A stretch of 64,000 nt of DNA from Blastobasis lacticolella (Eukaryota > Arthropoda > Insecta > Lepidoptera > Blastobasidae). A program made the translations under genes and the position numbers. The DNA is taken from NCBI GenBank assembly GCA_905147135.1, contig LR990060.1:10742001-10806000 (forward strand), in the 5' to 3' direction. Of the stretch, positions 21,690 through 32,699 are shown piece by piece. Within the stretch, counting starts at the first letter, position 1. Each line of letters starts with the position of its first letter. Under the pieces are notes generated by a model. The model did not search any database and had not been told where the DNA came from. It worked only from the letters and a program-made list of their open reading frames with translations.

Positions 21690-21965
21690 AAGAGCGTTGG
21701 TGACGTCCGACTCTGAACCCCACTCACGTCATGTACCAATGACTCTTTCCTGAGTTATGTACATTAGTTGAACACTAACCGATGCTCTTGCGGTGCGGGA
21801 GAACATCGTGATGAAACCTGCATATTTAGACGACTGAATGTGTAACCATGATCCAATCTGGTCAGGTTCCCTGTTGGTCACGGAGGTCAGATGGCAGTTG
21901 CTCCACTGTAATTACCAGATCTGCCAAATCCTGGATCATAGTCAAGGCGGACCCCGGGCCCTTAA
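21690..21965 (+). mobile_element. tRNA-Ser-type SINE (family E), head rearranged
   Basis: GTGATGAAACCTGCATAT, CCATGATCCAATCTGGTCAG and CTGCCAAATCCTGGATCAT are shared with the copies at 37428, 51731 and 52757. The first 60 bp keep GTGACGTCCGACTC but have lost part of the tRNA-like A box. Confidence 0.6.
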
Positions 21966-22059
21966 GATAAGAGTCTACTAGGTTCAGTTTGAGATATATC
22001 AAAATTCAGAAGTTATATAAGAAGGCTTCTGCGTAATCTGAAAAACAGATGCACCGCCT

Positions 22060-22315
22060 TATCTATTTCTGCCGCCAAACAACAATGATTGCAATGTTGT
22101 GTTCCAGTTTGAAGGATAAGGTAGCCAGCGAAATTACAGGCATGAGGCATTTCATCTTAGTCCTCACAGTGACAACGCACCTGCGGTTTTGCATTTTTGT
22201 TACCTGCAACCTAAATGTATGAATTGTAGATGTTATGGGCGACAGTTACCACTTACCATCAGGTGGGTTGTCTGCTCGTTTGTCACTGAGTAGCATAAAA
22301 AAGACGTCTAGCTAT
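22060..22315 (+). repeat. LINE-like repeat tail
   Basis: Same family as 8346-8535. It ends ACCATCAGGTGGGTTG then CTGCTCGTTTGTCAC and AAAAAAG, which is a typical 3' end of a non-LTR element. Confidence 0.5.
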
Positions 22316-22340
22316 TTGCCTACCCGCTACCTGTTATAAG

Positions 22341-22587
22341 TAATAAATAAATATTAGTGGACAAATTCACACAGCGCCATCTAGCCCCAAAGTAAGCAAA
22401 GCTTGTGTTATGGGTGCTAGATAACTGATAAACTACTTAAATACTTTTAAATACATACTTATTATACATAGAACATCTAGACCCGTAACAGAAATTAAAA
22501 TTCATCATTTCAATTTCTGCCCGGCCGGGAATCGAACCCGGGACCTCTTGCGTCCAATGTTAACCATTGAACCACTTAGGTCGTCAT
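22341..22587 (-). mobile_element. tRNA-derived SINE, family D
   Basis: The minus strand begins with a tRNA-like head: ACGACCTAAGTGGTTCAATG, later GGGTTCGATTCCCGG (a B box). The body contains CACAGCGCCATCTAGCCCC on the plus strand, and the AATAAATA-type tail lies at the left end. Other copies are at 38160-38322 and 49582-49800. The tRNA-like part is not a functional tRNA gene because it is embedded in the repeat. Confidence 0.75.
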
Positions 22588-22589
22588 AA

Positions 22590-23062
22590 GTATGCATAAA
22601 CATTGCAATTTATGACTTTCATAGCATCAAGAAGACTAGATACGCGTACAATTTTACGGTTCAAGCATCAAAACTATAGTTACAACATATAACGGTCTCG
22701 CTACACGCACGCACGCGATCCCGCGAACTATGCATATGTATATGCATCCGATATGCATGTATGCATAGCTCGATCTCGATGGCATGGAAGCTATGACATG
22801 CGTACGTGTATTGCATGTAGTCCCACTGGTATAGATAGATGCCTAGTGGATACATTATAGGTGCCTTGCCTACTTTGATGTTGGTGTGTGTCGCTGGGAG
22901 ATTAAAAATTTTGGTAGTTGGGAGGATTGTCTCTGCGTTTTATTTACAGGTAGTGTTAGTGTTCATTAATTATCTAGGTTTTAATTAGCGACTCGGCTAT
23001 TAATGCCATACGAATAAATAAATAGAAGGTTAGAAAGAAGATTTTTTTAATTTATTTTATGT
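22590..23062. other. No gene; alternating purine-pyrimidine patch
   Basis: Positions 22725-22770 are rich in ATGCAT and TATGCATA words. The rest is unrecognised. Confidence 0.35.
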
Positions 23063-23072
23063 AATGCGGCCG

Positions 23073-23322
23073 TGAAGTGGCAGTGGGCAGGGCACATAGC
23101 TCGAAGAACAGATGGCCGATGGGGCAGTAAAGTTCTCGAGTGGCGACCACGTACCGGTAGACGCAGCGTGGGTAGGCCTCCTACAAGGTGGACCGACGAC
23201 CTGGTAAGGATCGCAGGTACCAGCTGGATGCGGAAAGCACAGGACCGGTCTTTGTGGAGATCTCTGGGGGAGGCCTATGCCCAGCAGTGGGCGTCTTCTG
23301 GCTGATGATGATGATGATGATG
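23073..23322 (+). mobile_element. 5'-truncated RTE-type LINE insertion
   Basis: A perfect 10-bp target duplication AATGCGGCCG (23063-23072, 23323-23332) brackets 250 bp. The insert encodes the end of an endonuclease/reverse transcriptase polyprotein (KWQWAGHIARRTDGRW, then GRRSVGRPPTRWTDDLV, then LWRSLGEAYAQQW) and ends in a GATGAT microsatellite tail. This is the standard form of lepidopteran RTE insertions. Confidence 0.85.
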
Positions 23323-23339
23323 AATGCGGCCGACAAATA

Positions 23340-23474
23340 GGCATGCGGGTCACCTTATGGATAGTTGTCATCGCCGCCTATAGACTTCAGCAACACCAAA
23401 GGCGCTACTAGTGCAAAGGAAAGTTTTTTTTTTAATACTTCAGGTAGCTCATTCCACATCTTGTATGTGCGCTG
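23340..23474 (-). repeat. LINE 3' tail, minus orientation, left part
   Basis: The reverse complement includes a word close to GATGTGGAATGAGCTACCTG, which matches LINE family B (WNELP). It is split from its continuation at 23540 by the insertion at 23475-23529. Confidence 0.45.
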
Positions 23475-23529
23475 GAGAGGCCCGAAGTCCTGCAGTGGAC
23501 TGTTATGGGCTGTGATGATGATGATGATG
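23475..23529 (+). mobile_element. 5'-truncated family A insertion with GATGAT tail
   Basis: Only the last ~35 bp of family A (AGTCCTGCAGTGGACTGTTA and the following GGGCTGTGATGAT) plus the tail is present. A perfect 10-bp target duplication ATGTGCGCTG (23465-23474, 23530-23539) marks the insertion. Confidence 0.8.
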
Positions 23530-23579
23530 ATGTGCGCTGTACAAAGGCTCTTGTTTTTTTTATTGCGCCCAACTCAAAG

Positions 23580-23870
23580 GAAATGGGCACCATCCGGTAT
23601 AGCGGTTGGGAGGGAGGAGGTGAACTCTCATGAGTACCAGCCGGCCGGCCGGACTGGTTATGCACGACTCGCCAAAAAGGGGCCTAGGCGCATACGTGCT
23701 AAACACCCCCTGGGCGCACCTGTAGCCGGGAAGGCTTCCCAGGTTTCATCGGATGCGACACCCCGTAGGGACGGGGTGCGCTCGATAAAAAAGGATCGCG
23801 AAACTTTCAATGAAGACTGGGTTAAACTATCAATAAAGGACATAAGTATGTCTTATATTTATATTTGGTA
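23580..23870. repeat. Unassigned GC-rich repeat-like segment
   Basis: Contains GCCGGCCGGCCGG and the hairpin-like words CACCCCGTAGGGACGGGGTG. A 168-codon plus frame covers it but shows no known domain. Confidence 0.35.
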
Positions 23871-24080
23871 ATATAATTTTTGTTTCTAAACATAAACATT
23901 TATTAATTGTTTTTAATTTATTAAGATTATAATTTATAGTATTAAGATTTTTTTTTTAATAATAGTTTGAGTAGATTTATACAAAGCCGAAACTAGCCGA
24001 TGTGCCTTATTTGCCGCCTTGCACTGTCTTTTTTTAATTCTTATATACATGGGGATACAGTAAATAAAAAATAATTAAAA

Positions 24081-24500
24081 AGGGCGGTAAAGTTCTCGAG
24101 TGCCGACCACATACAGGAAGACACAGCGTGGGTATACCTCCCACAAGGTGGACCGATGACCTGGGGCCCCATTTCGCAGACCTACATCGCATCCACTCGA
24201 GCGCTCGCGTATGTTACCTATATCTTTCATACTCGCGGTAAGTTGCTAAAGTCAGAAGAGACAGGCATTAGAAAACGAGCGCTCGCATAGTAAAGATCGC
24301 AGGTACCAGGTTTTTTTATTCCACTAAGGTGGCGAACAAGCTTGCGGCCTGCCTGATGGTGCACAGTCACCGCAACCTATGGACGTTTGCAATACCAGGG
24401 GCATCACTCACGCGTTGCCGACCCCGTAAAAACCCCAGTTGCAAGGCTCAGGGCCGGCCCTTGTGGAGATATCTGGGGGAGGCCTATGCCCAGTATCTGT
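24081..24500 (+). mobile_element. RTE 3' fragment with two nested insertions
   Basis: Pieces at 24085-24164 (GTAAAGTTCTCGAGTG to GATGACCTGG), about 24293-24309 (AAGATCGCAGGTACCAG) and 24440-24500 (TTGTGGAGATATCTGGGGG and onward) together follow the copy at 23073-23322. The first gap holds about 130 bp of unknown sequence. The second holds a minus-oriented LINE family B tail (24310-24439, CACTAAGGTGGCGAACAAGC). Confidence 0.7.
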
Positions 24501-24864
24501 CGGCTGATATGATGAAAAACAATCTATCTTTCTAGTCATTTCATGATTTACCCACATTCACACGCTGCGACGACGCATTGCACATCAATATTCAATATTC
24601 AGTCGCATGTTAATTTGCTGCATGTTATTATCTACGCTGCGGGCTTTGTAAATGTGGATCCGAAAATATTTAATATAAAATGGAAAACTGTGGGTCTAGT
24701 GTTGGGTCTAGTAATGATGATGGTATAAGCCCAAGCCTTCGCTTGTATGGAATGAGAATAAAACCTAAGCAGCTTCCACTTACAGATTCGTACGGTGAAT
24801 GTAAAATTTGCTTACAGAGTAGGTACAAATTTTGAACCAGATTCGCAAACAAATTAAGCCAACC

Positions 24865-25390
24865 CAAGTTGGTACATGTGGACGATGACGTCGCGGAAAA
24901 AACTTAGTGTTGTGTCTACCTATAGGATAACCTAACCGACAGAAAAAGTCGGATTACCACCGACCAAGTTTACTTAAACTCTAATATTTTCTAAACTACA
25001 CAACTGATATTAATGAAACAAAGCTAAGAACCATATCGATTAAACTGGCTTTCAAATAGAGGAAACCGCATCAAAATCGGTCCATCCAATATGGAGCTAC
25101 AATACCAATATGAAACTATTTTAAATGACGATGTATGATTATCACTACGAATAAATGAATATGAATATGAATATACCACAGACAGATACACAATGCCACA
25201 GATACACACGTCAAACTTATAACACCCCTTTTTTTTCGTCGGAGGTTAAAAATAGGTACGGAACAAACTGGGCCCCAAAATGTTGGCAGTTCACAAGCTC
25301 GCTCCAAACGCACCTGCGTTTCGCCTGTGGCCCTATAGCTGAAATAACAAGGGCCCAGTCAGATGCTCGCCGAATATTTTGGCAGTCTAT
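24865..25390 (+). repeat. Repeat F copy 1, split by repeat G
   Basis: GTGGACGATGACGTCGCGG near the left end and GGGCCCCAAAATGTTGGCAG at the right match copy 2 at 25610-25813. Repeat G (24955-25252, minus orientation) is inserted between them. Confidence 0.6.
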
Positions 25391-25399
25391 TTCATGTTA

Positions 25400-25533
25400 C
25401 AGTGCCACAAACCTATCTGACCCGGTGGCCAAATCTGGAACTAAAGAACGTCAGTTCGAAATGTATTTGTACTGAGATGTCAATGCCGAAAACAGCGCCG
25501 CCTGTACTTGGATCAGAAAAGTTTGTGGCACTA
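25400..25533. mobile_element. TA-flanked MITE, family M2, copy 1
   Basis: 13-bp terminal inverted repeats CAGTGCCACAAAC, flanked by TA on both sides (25398-25399, 25534-25535). Length 134 bp. No coding capacity. Confidence 0.75.
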
Positions 25534-25609
25534 TAACCTCTAGATACGTCACACTAGACACTACAACACAAGGTTACTTACAAAAGACAAAACTCTAACC
25601 TACCTCCAT

Positions 25610-25813
25610 TACAAAGTTGGTCTATGTGGACGACGACGCCGCGGAAAAGACCTAGTCTTGTACCTAGGATAATAGGTACCTACATAACAAACTGGGCCCC
25701 AAAATGTTGGCAGTTCACACGCTTGCTACATAGGCACCAGCGTTTCGCCTGCGGCCCTATAGCTGAAATAACAAGGGTCCAGTCAGATGCTCACCGAATA
25801 TTTTGGCGGGCTA
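25610..25813 (+). repeat. Repeat F copy 2
   Basis: An uninterrupted copy: GTGGACGACGACGCCGCGG, then GGGCCCCAAAATGTTGGCAG, then CCCTATAGCTGAAATAAC, then GCTCACCGAATATTTTGGC. It lies about 220 bp from the end of copy 1 in direct orientation. Class unknown. Confidence 0.6.
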
Positions 25814-26509
25814 TTTTTTCAGACAACAAAATGCGAAATTAAGGAATAACATTAGTCACGCGAGAAATTAATTAAAATTAAATTTTATCGTGATCGCCGA
25901 ATGCTAATATCAGGGTTCCATTATCTTTATTAAAAATAACTGTAATTTTTTTTAAACTCGCCTATAGTCAAATTTTTTTTTTAAATATTTTAATAGGCTA
26001 TCTATCGCTGTATAAAAATAATTAGGTACTCGAGAGCTAATTAGAATTAAAAAAAACTATTTATGACATGACATTCACAAAAAGCTTTTAATAATCCAAT
26101 AAATCTTGAAGTCTAGAAAACTAGAAAATGGTCCAAAGAAATACATACGTTACTGGAATTTTTCATGCCTTAAGCATACTTATAAATGACTTACAAAAGC
26201 TATATGTACCTATATGTTCAAAAACTAAATATGGGCGGCGCCCTCTTTGAATTTTATATGAATTTTAAAATTTTTCGGACATCAAATGGACTTTATAAAT
26301 GACGGTTAAGTTAGAGAGTAGCTTAAATAAAAAATATACAGTTCAAGGACTTAAGTGCACAACCACCAAAAGACACTTATTCCTATGCAGTTTTTAAAAT
26401 GTTTTCTATTATTGCATGACGCTAATCGTTAGAAAGGGAATAAAGTAGACAACTTTATAAGAATATTACAATCGATTTCGATCTTTTTATTACAAAGAAA
26501 AATTACAAT
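25814..26509. other. Intergenic, nothing recognised
   Basis: AT-rich, no gene or named repeat. Confidence 0.4.
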
Positions 26510-26707
26510 GCCTTCTACGACACCTGTCAATGTATAAAACTGGTGCTACAGTGCCACAAACTAATCTGAATCGGTCTATGATGGTCTAAAACTTGACTAC
26601 AAAATGGCATTTCCATATGGCGACATTTAGTTCTAGTTTCGGCCACCAGGCGAGATAAGTTTGTGGCACAATACCCACATTCTACTCTGCAGGACACCAC
26701 ACGACCT
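26510..26707 (-). mobile_element. Family A fragment split by MITE M2
   Basis: 26510-26548 (TCTACGACACCTGTCAATG and onward) and 26672-26707 (ATTCTACTCTGCAGGACACC and onward) are consecutive parts of a minus-oriented family A copy. Confidence 0.6.
26549..26671. mobile_element. TA-flanked MITE, family M2, copy 2
   Basis: 123 bp with inverted repeats CAGTGCCACAAAC / GTTTGTGGCAC and TA on both sides (26547-26548, 26672-26673). It is inserted in a family A element at the TA of its GGTGCTATTCTAC word. Confidence 0.75.
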
Positions 26708-26709
26708 CC

Positions 26710-27930
26710 GTATTTCTATACTATGGAGATAGTTTGTGGTCGCTACTGGGACGAGAGTCGACCATGCAGACAATTTGAAATTTGATAGAAAAATATAATA
26801 TAAAAAAAAAATTATGATCAAGACGCTTTTTTAAATACATATTATGCTTTATTAGAGTCTTTACAATTTTCGGTACTTTTTGGTTTATGGTTTTCTTCTT
26901 GTTACTGGTAGGTACACATCCTTAGGCTATGCCTATAACGGAACTGACATAAAGATCCGCTAGCCGTAGTAAAAGAATAAGAAAATCACACATATCTAAT
27001 AAAAATTCCATATTATCTTCATACTTCTAACTCTCTCTCATGTAATTTAAAACGGACTCTTCCTTCCGAAGTACTTAGCAAGGTACTTTCCGCTCCATTT
27101 TCAAAATAAGCAAGATCAGTTTTTTTATTTCCTTTTTCTTTAATTTCACCCGCCAAGTCAGCCTAGGGCCAAGACAAGACGGACTGGCTAAAAAAAAGCA
27201 TATACGTATATAGTAGAGCCGTACGAAAGTTACTGTTATCTTGGCATATCCTCTCTAGCTAACGCGCCCATAAAGTAAACAGTTTATTATCTCAGAGAGC
27301 GCGAACAACGTTATACGGTACTTACTGCGCGCGCAACTCCCCCCTCGCTGCTATTGTTACGAAGTTCCCATAAAGTACCGCATTCGAGGCACGGAATATT
27401 TCCATCTCTGGTATTCCGTTCGCGGCGTCATAAAACCGAAACTACACAATATTTGATCAATATTTTTATATCAGTAAAACGAGCAAAAAATGTACGTTTT
27501 TTCAGTATAAGTTTCGTTACACTTATTCAAGTTTAAATGGCTAAATAAAGAGCCCTCAAATAAATTCCTTATCTCTCTGGCGCGTATTTTAAATGCGCTA
27601 CTTTATAGACGTGCACGCCCAGTAAGTAGGGTATTTCGGCATGAGCGCTGTCTGCGCGAGAAACTGCGTACTTGGCGGGTCTCGGAGCAACCCTTCGTCT
27701 TATTCTCCGTCCTTGTCTTGCGCGACGGTCGGCTGCACTCCTCTAGTATAAGGTCTGAAGTCCATTAATATATCGGCGCGACATAGTTTTATAGCTGCTA
27801 CCGTCGTTTTGTATAAGATGCTGGGATTGGCATGACGTGGTAGGCTTTGCTAGATCTACCCTCGTAGGTTTACAGATGCTAGTAAGTAGTGATCCGAGTG
27901 ATGATCTGTTTTAGGCAGTACTTTAATTGA
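26710..27930. other. Low-repeat intergenic stretch, GC-rich patch
   Basis: 27290-27440 and 27590-27780 are less AT-rich and hold no repeats that I recognise. Possible regulatory DNA, but no motif supports a specific call. Confidence 0.35.
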
Positions 27931-27937
27931 CCCTAAG

Positions 27938-28193
27938 TTTTTTCTCACTGCGATTTGAGAATTGTTGCCATTGTAAAAGTTGTAGAAAATGTAAAATCCT
28001 TTCCAATCCATATCGCTCAACATTATTGATTATATAGGCCAGTATTTTCCATTATAAAATGATGCTTACTTTAATTGATGATAACTTTTTTTTTACGGCG
28101 ATTCGAGAGTTGTCTCCTTAGTAAAAGTTGTAGAAAATGTAAAATCCTTTCTAATGCCATATCGCTCAATGTTATTGGTCATATAGGCTGGGT
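27938..28193 (+). repeat. Direct tandem duplication (~110-bp units)
   Basis: Units near 27938-28034 and 28080-28193 share GTAAAAGTTGTAGAAAATG, the following TAAAATCCTTTC, and CATATCGCTCAA. About 45 bp separates them. Confidence 0.65.
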
Positions 28194-28199
28194 TGTCCG

Positions 28200-29530
28200 G
28201 TCCTCCTTTTGGCTTTTCATTTCTATGATCATTATCATTCGTGATCATTATTACCCTAGGGGAATTATGCCACACCACCATCTAGGCCCAAGCGAACTTC
28301 ACCTGCATACGATCGCCCTGCTGGCTGACGGACGAGACTCTGGCGAATCGACTTATCCATAAAGGGTTGGATTAGAAAGAATTGAAGAGTGGACCCCTCA
28401 CTAGCAGAGCCGCTAGCTAGAATAAATTAGATTCGTTTGCCCCAATCCGACTGTTTTTAGTAATAATTTTAGTTTTCATGATATTGGTAATTTCAAATAA
28501 CATTTCGTTCTTCCGTAATAATTTTAATTAAACAATCGATTTGTAAATTGTCAAAGCGCTACAAAGTAACAAACATACATAGACTAATGAACTCTCTTTA
28601 GCGTCGCGCAGTGGGGTGGGGTAAAAAGTGGCGTCACGGTACGCTGGATTGACTAGAACCTTCATGCCTCTTACGCAAGGCGACAGAAGGGAGAGTCAGG
28701 GCGAGAGGGGCGTTCCTGCATCGAGCCGTATACCATAACGGCATACGAGTCATATATGCACACGGAGCAATACTGGCTAGTACATAATATCCAATGCACA
28801 CTAGTGTCATGAGATATTTTTTAAACACTTGCTAGGTAAAATGTACAGGCTAAGCTATCTAAATGGCTCACTGAGGAGAAATCCGAAACTATAAGGTGGC
28901 GTAATTTATTCTTAGGATACAGATTAATCAGCCTGTGTATGACCATCACAAAACACAACGTATAGACAAATATTATTTAAAAAATGCATGGCTCAAAATG
29001 AGGAGCTTTCCAGTATGTATTGTCAGTTGGTTTCAAAAAGCATCAATAGATGGCGCTCCTATAATTCTATTTTTTTTTATGTTTGATTTTGGCAGTGATA
29101 TCATGCAAACATCTAATTTATTTATTTATAGTGTCTGTGTCTATAACAAATTTTATTCTGTGTAATTTTGTAGGCCAAGGCAGAATAGCAGGCCCGTAGG
29201 CACCTTCGCGTATCTGCGGAACTGAGCTTTGGCCGCTTTAGCGTTTAGTGTTTATATAATTTTAAATTTTTTTTTCTCTCATTTTTTTTTTCTTGTTTAA
29301 TTTATTTTAATTTTATGTAATTTTTTTCTTATATTGTGTTTTTAATTACTTATAAATAGGTAAGTGCTACAATTCAAATTCAAAACCTTTTTGTTTTTAA
29401 TTGTTTATGAATTGGTTACTCGCATGTTTTAATCGTAAGCGTCTATTTATTCACAAACATTTTTGTTGTAAACGCCTTTCACAAACTTTAAAACAAAAAG
29501 TGTGTTTAAAAATAATATAAACATCCTTAT
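28200..29530. other. Intergenic, no gene
   Basis: Short open frames only. 28620-28770 is GC-richer and unassigned. Confidence 0.35.
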
Positions 29531-29800
29531 AGTATAGCGATATCGCTACCGGTGGGCAGCCGGCGGCAGCGCGTCGGCCCGCCGGTGCGCGCCTACGTAG
29601 TTATAGCGCTAGTGTACTTTTGCCCACTTTGAAATATCGCGCTTGTCACGCAGAAGGACGTAACTTGCGTAACGATTTCACTAGCCCACACAATGTTGCG
29701 CTGCGCAGTTTCCCTAGCAGCACACAGATTTTTGGATGAGTTATTGGACGTTATTTGTTGTGGCTGTGACTCAGACAGGTGGGCATCGAAGTCTGTGGAA
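29531..29800. other. GC-rich unique segment
   Basis: 29540-29600 (GGGCAGCCGGCGGCAGCGCG) is sharply GC-rich within AT-rich DNA and matches no repeat here. Function unknown; possible regulatory sequence. Confidence 0.3.
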
Positions 29801-29898
29801 CGGTGGCGTGGGTTGCTTGCTTAGTGGTTCTCTCTGTGGCTCTACAGCGGAATAATCAGTCAATTCCTTTATCCAGTCTTTGGCTCAAGTGTTGAAAT

Positions 29899-30140
29899 CA
29901 CGTCAGCAGCCCATAATAGTCCTCTACTGGACTTGAACCTCCACCACCTTTAGTGGAAAGCTTTGCCATAATCTCCACGCTTAGCAAGTGGTTTGGAGAT
30001 CGCAGTATTGCAGCTGCCCATCTTCTGGTTTACGGTGGTAATCTATGATCTATTTTTATGACATTTGTTGCCTTTTACGATACCCGTCAAAGGATACGGT
30101 TGTACTATATTTTACTCCACCGACCACCTTATGGCTATTA
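29899..30140 (-). mobile_element. SINE-like element, family A, diverged
   Basis: Minus-oriented copy with a 10-bp duplication of one mismatch (29889-29898 GTGTTGAAAT; 30141-30150 GTGTTGACAT). It is more diverged than the others and is therefore likely older. Confidence 0.65.
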
Positions 30141-30379
30141 GTGTTGACATAAATGTGCTGATTAGAATTCTGTAGATTTGTTCCTATGAGCCGGGAATAT
30201 GTTTGATTGTTGACACATAAGGCAACGCAAGATTAAGTTCGGAAAATAAAGGAAAAGTAAAACAATAAAATAAGACAAAGTAAACAAATGAGTAACTTTC
30301 CTTAAAGATGACTACGTTAGTTGATGTAAAAAAGACAAAAAAAAATTTAAATGAAAGTATTTCTTTAAAAAAAAAACAT

Positions 30380-30760
30380 CGTCGTAAAAGTCAGTAGCGG
30401 CCGGCTGCGCGGGGCGGGCCGCCTGTCTAGAAGCGGGCGCTTTTTTACATCGAGAGCCCATCCGCAAGCGGGGAGACAAAAAAGCGCGGGATTTATATTT
30501 TTTATTATTTTATTTATTCCCTTTTATTCGTGTATTTTATTTTCGTTAAATTTTTGCATATCGCGCGGAGGCCCGTTATTGTTTTTATATCTCTCGGGCG
30601 GTTCGCGCTTTCGCCCGTTCGCCATTTTGTTTTTGGAATGTCAACTGTCATTTGGTTGATTAGGCGGGAATTCGCAGGATGCCGCGGAAAAACGGCGGGA
30701 ATATAATAAATAGGCGAGTGGAGGCTCTGGAGACGCTTCACGCTCTTTGCAGACGGTGTG
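30380..30760. other. GC-rich unique segment with stem
   Basis: 30395-30495 is GC-rich and includes the inverted words GCGCTTTTTT and AAAAAAGCGC about 35 bp apart. 30590-30640 has clustered CGGGCG / CGCCCG words and CGCCATTTTG. No repeat match in the window. Could be a regulatory element or an unrecognised non-coding exon. Confidence 0.3.
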
Positions 30761-30814
30761 ATTTACTTAGGTACTTATTTCTTTGGAAGGCCTAATAATA
30801 AATCTACAGTGTTG

Positions 30815-30888
30815 GGATATGTTGAAGTCTATAGGCTGCGGTGACGCTTACCATCAGGCAGGCCGTTTGCTACCTTAGTGGTATAAAA
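30815..30888 (+). repeat. LINE family B 3' tail
   Basis: CTATAGGCTGCGGTGACGC, CCATCAGGCAGGCCG and CCTTAGTGGTATAAAAAAG, as in the copies at 36345 and 40325. Confidence 0.65.
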
Positions 30889-31079
30889 AAGGGTGACGTA
30901 GGTACTGAACACACAAAACATACCTACAAGACTCTGGTGAGACAGTACTCTGGTAAACCTGAAGACTCTGAACGTCGAGAATGGTTTTATACAATTTAAA
31001 CCTCATTGCAAAGCCACTCCCTACTGAGTTGAGTTTAAAGTTGAAAGATAAAAAGAAACTAAAGCTAAGATAAGACACT

Positions 31080-31356
31080 CCTCATCATCATCATCTTAGC
31101 GCTTATCCCGGTCTCTGCCAGGGTCCGCTTTCCTACTCATTCTTCTCCACTTCGCCCGGTCTTCGGCATCCTCGCGTCGTAGGCCGTTGGCTCTCGCATC
31201 CTACTCAGCGATGTCAATCCATCGCTTCTTGGGACGCCCACGGGGCCTCATTCCTGACACCGGCAGGTTCAGGCACATATTCTCACGGGTAGACTCAACC
31301 ACCTATTTCCCACGTATCCCTGAGGCTTACGTAACGTGACCAAGGTGATCACGAGA
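31080..31356 (-). mobile_element. 5'-truncated RTE-like LINE insertion
   Basis: 277 bp in minus orientation with its tail CATCATCATCATC at the left. An 18-bp flank pair agrees at 16 positions (31062-31079, 31357-31374, AAGCTAAG...AAGACACT). The minus strand encodes a region like the plus-strand copy at 50877 (GRPKKRWIDIAE), with stops. Confidence 0.75.
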
Positions 31357-31524
31357 AAGCTAAGTGAAGACACTAACCCAGCTTAATAAGGTAAGAGGAA
31401 TGAGGAAATATCAGCAAAGAACTGAATAGTTTGAAAACAATTTTATTTTTGTACAAAATATTGATCACGTCTGATTTCGCTTCATACTCTTTATTAATCG
31501 TAGACGATAGATAGTTACTTATTA

Positions 31525-31695
31525 GGCGATATTCAGGTGATTTAATGTGTAACCATGATCCAATCTGGTCAGGTCCACGTAATAGCAGGGTCACGGAGGT
31601 CAGATGGCAGTCGTTTTACGCAATTACTGATCTGCCAAATTTTGGATATGGTCAAGGTGAACCCCGGGGCCCACATGCGCGAAAGCACAACCAAG
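31525..31695 (+). mobile_element. tRNA-Ser-type SINE (family E), partial
   Basis: AACCATGATCCAATCTGGTC, CACGGAGGTCAGATGGCAG and CTGCCAAATTTTGGATATGG. The head is missing. Confidence 0.55.
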
Positions 31696-31724
31696 GCATT
31701 ACGCCAAGATGATATGTATAGTTA

Positions 31725-32390
31725 CTTACTGCTTTCCACTCGAAAAAAGTTTAAAATCCTAACGCTGTCTGACTGACAGACGTGCGTGCGTGTAAACCCT
31801 TATAATATCCTGTATCAAAGCGTTACACCTCGGTGACTCAGTGCGGTGTGAGTCCGACATCAGCGGGTATTTTTGGCCTACTGTGTGTGGCCTGTTGGCA
31901 AAATAATAATAATAATAATATGTCATTACGAGGTTAATCGGCTGCCAAGATAGTTCTATTAGTCTTAGGACTCTAGTCTAAGACCTTGGCCAACCTCGCT
32001 GCGCTAACGGTCACCTCACAGCTTTAAGCTGAGATTGATCCATTTCCATTACGTCACTGGGTGGTCTTACGTAATTTTCAATAATTATAATTTGCTGTAC
32101 TCACCTTAGGTTAAGGATATGTGGTACCGAATAAAGTGCTGTCTAATGTGTAATAAACAAAAAAAAACATGCTTCATCTGTGGCCGCATCGTCACTTACC
32201 AACAGGTGAGATGGCGGTCAATGCCTGTCTTGTCTAATATGAAAAAAAACATCGAAAGAGGAGACGTAATTCTAACAAATTGAAACATAAACAAGGGTAA
32301 TAACTTGGTTTAAAACATACTGTCACGGGGTAACATCGGCTATAATATTATTTTACCTTTTTAATTATTTACAAGGATCATAGAGCCTGT
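31725..32390. other. Intergenic with a short AAT microsatellite
   Basis: An AAT microsatellite lies at about 31903-31920. 32165-32230 resembles a LINE tail (CACTTACCAACAGGTGAGAT). No gene. Confidence 0.35.
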
Positions 32391-32394
32391 TACG

Positions 32395-32600
32395 TCATCA
32401 TCATCACCATTATCCTGGCTTAGAGTCCGCTTTCCTATATCTCATTGCCAGCTTCACTACTTTGCTCAGTGTTCGGCGTCCATGGCGGTGAGTTTGTTGG
32501 CACGCTCGTCATCCTAAACAATATCAAGCCATATTCTTGGGCCGGCCTCTTTTTCCCGTGCCTGGCGGGAGTGGCATGGCAGACATTTGTTCTTTACGTA
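32395..32600 (-). mobile_element. RTE-like LINE fragment
   Basis: CATCATCATCACC tail at the left, then AGTCCGCTTTCC and ATTCTTGGGCCGGCCTC, a diverged copy of 31080-31356. Confidence 0.5.
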
Positions 32601-32699
32601 ATAGAGTCAGATATGTAGAGACACCTATATCCTACTTATTTACAAAAAACTTATCCCCATCGCCACAATCATCGTCCCCTATAGTATATATTTGAGTCT

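Noticed and set aside
22525..22587. tRNA-like sequence with a good B box
   Set aside because: It is the head of a repeated SINE (same body and tail at 38160 and 49582), so it is not a tRNA gene.
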